Part shown: piece by piece, positions 60,040-64,000 of the stretch | Numbering within the stretch: position 1 is the stretch's first letter | How the letters are laid out: each line of letters starts with the position of its first letter | Assembly (NCBI GenBank): GCA_033961575.1 | Contig: CM066732.1 | Location: 94,107,187 to 94,171,186, forward strand | Reading direction: 5' to 3' | DNA: 64,000 nt | DNA from: Aselliscus stoliczkanus | Lineage: Eukaryota > Chordata > Mammalia > Chiroptera > Hipposideridae | Program-made: the position numbers and the translations under genes | Notes under the pieces: generated by a model | Told to the model about the DNA's origin: nothing | The model's database searches: none | Seen by the model: the letters and a program-made list of their open reading frames with translations, nothing else

Positions 60040-60210
60040 TATAGTGCACAATATTTGAGTGCTTGTATAATTGTCAAACAAACTGAAGGGGCAGGTACTA
60101 TTTTGGTCCTGTTTCACAGGAGGGCACTGAAGTTAAAGCGATTTTCTTGGGATCACACAGCTAGTCAAGAAGTAGCCAGGGCTTGAACTCTGGTCTATGT
60201 CATACCTAAG
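60040..60210 (+). repeat. MIR SINE
   Basis: TTTGAGTGCTTGTATAATTG, CCTGTTTCACAGGAGGGCAC, TTGGGATCACACAGCTAG and CCAGGGCTTGAACTCTGG follow the MIR right half. Confidence 0.8.
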
Positions 60211-60889
60211 GGCATGCAGTTAACTGTGAGCATCAACATTCAGTCTAAATCAATGCCTTTTAGTCTCATTTGAACTCTCCTTAACTCCCCATATCCATAA
60301 TACACTTAAATTTTTGGAAACGCAGTGAAAAAATGTTTTTGCTGAAACTGCAAAACAATCTTCCTACAAGAGAAAACATTTTAAACCTTGGAATGGCACT
60401 GGCTGCTAGAAGCGATGTTCACTAAAGCATGTGATGAACAGGACTTTATGTCAGCCAAGTAAATGCCTTTCTCTTGCCTAATACATTGTGCTTCTCTTTG
60501 ACAACCTCAAAACCTTCATTTCAGGGCCTGACACAGTGTGGGCTGCTGAGTAGGTGTATAATACATTTGGGGTCCAGTAGATATTTTTAAACTGAAATAC
60601 AGATCTTCCAACAAATATTGGCTCAAGTGTCACCTGACTTCCATGAAGCCATCTATATTAGTCACGGCAGCCATGCCTATCTTGAGTCATTCTAGGCTCT
60701 TTTCCATTTGGCCCTTTGCTAGCTCTAAACTATCCCATGAAGCTTAACTAAGTAGTACGTGAGCTTCGTATAATTAAATATACTCTGGAAGATATAAATT
60801 TCTACGAGGGTATTAAGCATTATTATTACCATTGTATGTATTGCCACATTGCTGGTAGTCATGCTTATGACTCTGCATTTGTATTTAAC
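60211..60889. other. Unassigned DNA, ancient-repeat trace
   Basis: A short trace at 60520-60575 (GGGCCTGACACAGTGTGGGC, GAGTAGGTGTATAATACATT) looks like the end of an L2 or MIR. Nothing else recognised. Confidence 0.4.
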
Positions 60890-61105
60890 AAACAATGAGG
60901 TTATACTATGGGCCAAACTTATAACATTTGATTTATGTTCACAGCAACCTTCATAGGCAGATGTTAACTTTGTCCTTCTTTTACCAATGAATAATCTAAA
61001 TGAATAGAGAAGTTGTGTATATTGACCCAATACCCACAGTGAGTGACTGGCTCACCTAGTATTCAAACTCGTCTTTGTCTGACACTGAAGCCCATGTTCT
61101 GAACC
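60890..61105 (+). repeat. MIR SINE
   Basis: GGTTATACTATGGGCCAAAC, TTTATGTTCACAGCAACC, TTTACCAATGAATAATC and GTATTCAAACTCGTCTTTG follow MIR in order. Diverged. Confidence 0.65.
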
Positions 61106-61124
61106 ACTTTTTTTTTAAGTCTAT

Positions 61125-61560
61125 GTATTAATTTCCTATTTATGCTGTAACAAAGTACCAGAAATATAGTGGCTTAAAACAGCCCGAATTTATTATCTTA
61201 CAGTTCTGGAGGTCAGAAGTCAGAAATGAGTCTTATGGAATTGAAATCAAGGTGTTGGCAGATACCATGTTCCTTCTGGTGGCTCTAGGGGAGAATTTGT
61301 TTCTTGCCTTTTCCATTTTCTAGGGGCCACTCACATTCTTTGCCTCGAGACCACATCCTCTCTATCTCTGGCCCTCCTGCCTCCCTCTTATAGAGACCTT
61401 TGTGATTTATGTGGGCCTGTTCAAATAATACAGGATAATTTCTCCATCTCAAGAGCCCTAACTTAATCACATTTGCAAAGTCCACCTGATATATAACATT
61501 CACAGATTCTGGGGATTAGCACATGGACATCTTTGGGGAACCATTATTCTGTCTATCAAA
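61125..61560 (+). mobile_element. MaLR/ERVL-like solo LTR, second copy
   Basis: Same family and orientation as 28502-28962. Marks are GTATTAATTTCCTATTTATG, AGTGGCTTAAAACAGCCC, TCTTACAGTTCTGGAGGTCA, GTGGCTCTAGGGGAGAAT, CCCTCCTGCCTCCCTCTTAT, GGATAATTTCTCCATCTC and CACATGGACATCTTTGGGG. No internal genes. Confidence 0.7.
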
Positions 61561-61599
61561 CACTAAAACATGATTTGTATGGTTTTTTGTGGGGCGGGT

Positions 61600-61735
61600 A
61601 AGGGGGTTATTTTGGTTTTTAGATGTAGTTTTGTGTTTATTTTCCTACTATAATGTAAGCTTATTTTCCTACTATAATGTAAGCTCTTTGAGAAAAGGAC
61701 TGTGTCATCTCAGCTGGTTGTATCTCCCTGACAAA
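61600..61735 (+). repeat. L2/MIR tail with 24-bp tandem duplication
   Basis: Text such as AATGTAAGCTCTTTGAGAAA and GGACTGTGTCATCTCAGC matches the 'AATGTAAGCTCCATGAGGGCAGGGA' tail. The piece TTATTTTCCTACTATAATGT plus AAGC is present twice, exactly, at 61637-61660 and 61661-61684. Confidence 0.65.
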
Positions 61736-62187
61736 GTCAGCTACACGTGTGTGCTTCTATCCACAGAGTGTGAATTCAGGATATCTCTCTGTTGCATCTG
61801 CCCCCTCATCCCTAATTCTACTCCCCAGGAAAAGAAACTCTCCCCAACTATTACTAGGAAAAACGCTTTAATTCCATTATCAGAGATAAAGCTAAAAAAA
61901 CATAAATAATCTTGAAGATATAACAATGATTTTTAAATTACACAAATAGCTAAAATATCAAATAGTCACTAGTTCTAATTGTGGAAGAAATGGGATAACT
62001 GAAGGGGTAAACAGAAGGAGTAGGGAACAGAGAGGATAAAGGACACTGAGAGTCATAAACACACACAGAAAATTTACTTCCTTCACAATTTTGCTAGGGT
62101 CTAGGCCCGTCAATAAAACTCTGGTAATCATTAGTATTGTTCAATGATATTTCCAGTTTTCTTTCTTCCTGGAACATGGTAGGATTA
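61736..62187. other. Unassigned DNA, no gene seen
   Basis: About 450 bases, no repeat or supported open frame; the 106-codon frame ending at 61909 begins in the L2 tail. Confidence 0.5.
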
Positions 62188-62189
62188 TA

Positions 62190-62269
62190 TTGGGCTGTTG
62201 CAAAAGTCATGACGTATTTTTTCTGTTTTTTTGTTGCAAAAATGCATCATTACTTTTCTGACAACCCAA
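62190..62269 (+). mobile_element. Mariner-like MITE, 80 bp (family A, copy 3)
   Basis: Left end TTGGGCTGTTGCAAAAGTCA; right end reverse-complements to TTGGGTTGTCAGAAAAGTAA. Flanked by TA (62188-62189, 62270-62271). Interior ATGACGTATTTTTTCTG and TTGTTGCAAAAATGCATC as in the other copies. More diverged than copy 2. Confidence 0.9.
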
Positions 62270-62274
62270 TAGTT

Positions 62275-62640
62275 TCCAAATCCTTGAAGTTGGATGTGGC
62301 TAAGTGACTTGGTTTGGCCAATGAAACCTATTGGCACCAAGACAGGCAGAGGCACAAAATAAATAGAAGTGACATGTGTCACACCCAGGTGGACACCTTG
62401 AAGAGCCCATGTGTGACTTCCAATGATGCTGACCGCTGCCACCATGACCGATCATATTCCATATTGTAAAGTCCCCATTAGCCAGTGCTCCTGAGTGTTA
62501 GCATGTAGAGAAGGTCCCCAGCTTACCTGTGATGGTCAAAGCATGAGTGAGAAAGAAGCCTGTGTTATTAATGATCAGAGATTTGGGGGCTTGTTATATT
62601 GCAGCTAACGTAGTCTCTCCTGACTGATATAAAAACTTCA
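62275..62640 (+). repeat. Ancient mammalian repeat next to the MITE
   Basis: AAGTTGGATGTGGCTAAGTG, CTTGGTTTGGCCAATGAAAC, AGAAGTGACATGTGTCAC, GAGTGAGAAAGAAGCCTG and GTCTCTCCTGACTGATATAA match, in order, a common ancient repeat ('GGTGTGGCCATGTGACT... GTGAGAAATAAACC... CCTATCCTGACTAATA'). Family name not recalled. It may begin left of the MITE, in which case the MITE lies inside it. Confidence 0.55.
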
Positions 62641-64000
62641 CCATTTTCTGGACACTGTCACTGGTGGAATGGAGCCATAGGAAAACAGAAGAGCGATTAG
62701 ATTTCATCCATAGGAACGAGCTTTTCTCAAGCTTCCCCTAGGGACATTGCATTAAATGAAAATGAGTACTCTTCAGTAAACCTGAAAGTATAATGCAAAC
62801 AAGGATACACAAGTGCTTTGCAAATTGTAAATCACTTTGCAAATACTGGTTGTAACAATATTTATCTGTCACCCACAATTGCTGCCATGATGACATGTTT
62901 TTCTACTTTGTAAATCCATAATATTTACTCAGTTTCCACCAATGAAATGCATTTACTTACACTGTATATGGACAATTCAGAGATTAGAGGCAACTTTCCT
63001 AATTTATGTTAAAACAAAGATTACCTGAGCAAGACTAAGGCCACTTGATAGAATATATACAATTTAAATAACTGCTTCTCTGTTATCCTTTTTATTACTC
63101 ATAACCTCCAGAAATATTACAGGAAAAATAAGCTCTATTCGCCCCATGCTATGAACACAGAAAGTGGAAAACAGCATGCAATTAGTGGCTGGGTTGCAAA
63201 TGGACAGGGATGCCCCTGACAAGTCTCACTACCTCCTCTCTCTGCTCCTCTTGGCACCAGGATGCACAGGGGCACATAACCTCTTTAATTGCTTTGTTCA
63301 TGCCAACCCTCTTATAAGAAATAACTTGATGCTTTGCAAAATATTGTTATATTTGGATATGACATGATTAAAACCTCCTAATCCCCATGCCTACTACATT
63401 AAAAAATTAAGAGCATATTTTCAAAATGGAAACGAAAGTATATAAAAGCATACTAATAAATATTTAATTTTTAAGTCCCTAAAATTAGAGAAAAGATAAG
63501 TGATGACAATATAAACTCTTCTTTTTCCACTTAGAAGGGTGAGGCTTGCTCTGCACCCTCCGGAAGAAAGAACAGCCATATTAACATTTGTAGCTCTCGC
63601 CTACAGTTTCTGGCAAAAAGTGTCCAGACTTAGTCTCTGGAGGCAGAAGTTGGAACTTGGTCTTTTAGCTTCTGGTGAGTTCTACTGCTACCAAACAAGG
63701 AATAAGCAAGATTCTTCTCTTTTGTGGAGTGCCCTTGAGAATAGTCTTTCTGTTCAGACAGTTCAGTAAGTCTCCTCTATAAGGAGTTTTCAGAGCGTCA
63801 GGCACTGTGCAAGCTGTTTCTCATCCACGAACCCCTTTCCTAGAGGGCACAGACCACAGATGCTATGCAAGGTACAGTCCACCACACGCTGCTCAGAGTC
63901 TAGCACTGGAAAGCTTTAAATGGTGCCTCTCCTGAATTTCAGGCGATTACCACTGTCTTACAGCCACTAATCCTTTCGGAGGAATGTTCCCTCCTGGATT
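62641..64000. other. Unassigned DNA to the window end
   Basis: No supported gene. A MIR-like trace near 63790-63845 (TCAGGCACTGTGCAAGCTG, CTCATCCACGAACCCC). A 76-codon frame at 63539-63769 has no motif. Confidence 0.5.

Overview
The window looks like 64 kb of mammalian nuclear DNA with no gene that I can support. It is AT-rich and CpG-poor. It is crowded with mammal-wide repeats (MIR, L2, hAT-Charlie elements of MER5A/MER20 type, MaLR-type LTRs, decayed L1). No open frame exceeds about 150 codons. The longest frames lie inside a SINE, an L2 copy and microsatellites. I saw no rRNA, functional tRNA, snRNA, CRISPR array, operon or viral gene. It is best read as intergenic DNA or the inside of a very large intron.

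The younger repeats point to the lineage. There are tRNA-derived SINEs beginning GGCCGGCCGAGTGGCGCAGTGG, L1 3' ends finishing near GTCACCCCAATAAATTT, and very short mariner-like MITEs with well-kept terminal inverted repeats. From general knowledge this mix fits a bat, perhaps a yinpterochiropteran. No species diagnosis is possible from the sequence alone.

Layout. 0-6 kb: an L2-like fragment, mostly unassigned DNA, and a MER20-type element. 6.4-8.1 kb: an AT/GT microsatellite, a 127-bp MITE and a 0.9-kb L1 3' end. 11.8-12.2 kb: a full-length composite SINE in reverse. 14.1-14.6 kb: two L1 3' ends in tandem. 16-25 kb: MER5A, the first copy of a second MITE family, L1 3' ends, a composite SINE beside a MIR, and a MIR split by a short SINE and an L1 fragment. 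27-30 kb: L2, and an antisense L1 tail split by a MaLR-like LTR. 34.4 kb: a short SINE. 36-41.9 kb: MIRs, and an L1 3' part split by a composite SINE. 42.9-48 kb: two copies of an unnamed LTR-like repeat, a long L2, MIRs and an ancient repeat. 48.5-49.4 kb: a MaLR LTR carrying two SINEs and a TG/CA tract. 50-56.5 kb: L1 tails, MIRs and microsatellites. 58.4 and 62.2 kb: two more copies of the second MITE family. 60-62.6 kb: MIRs, a second MaLR-like LTR, an L2 tail and an ancient repeat.

The most interesting material is the repeat biology. It includes two MITE families, a SINE family existing as a ~100-bp head-only form and a ~430-bp composite form, an unnamed LTR-like repeat seen twice, and several nested insertions that give a relative order of events. 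I found no convincing new gene system.
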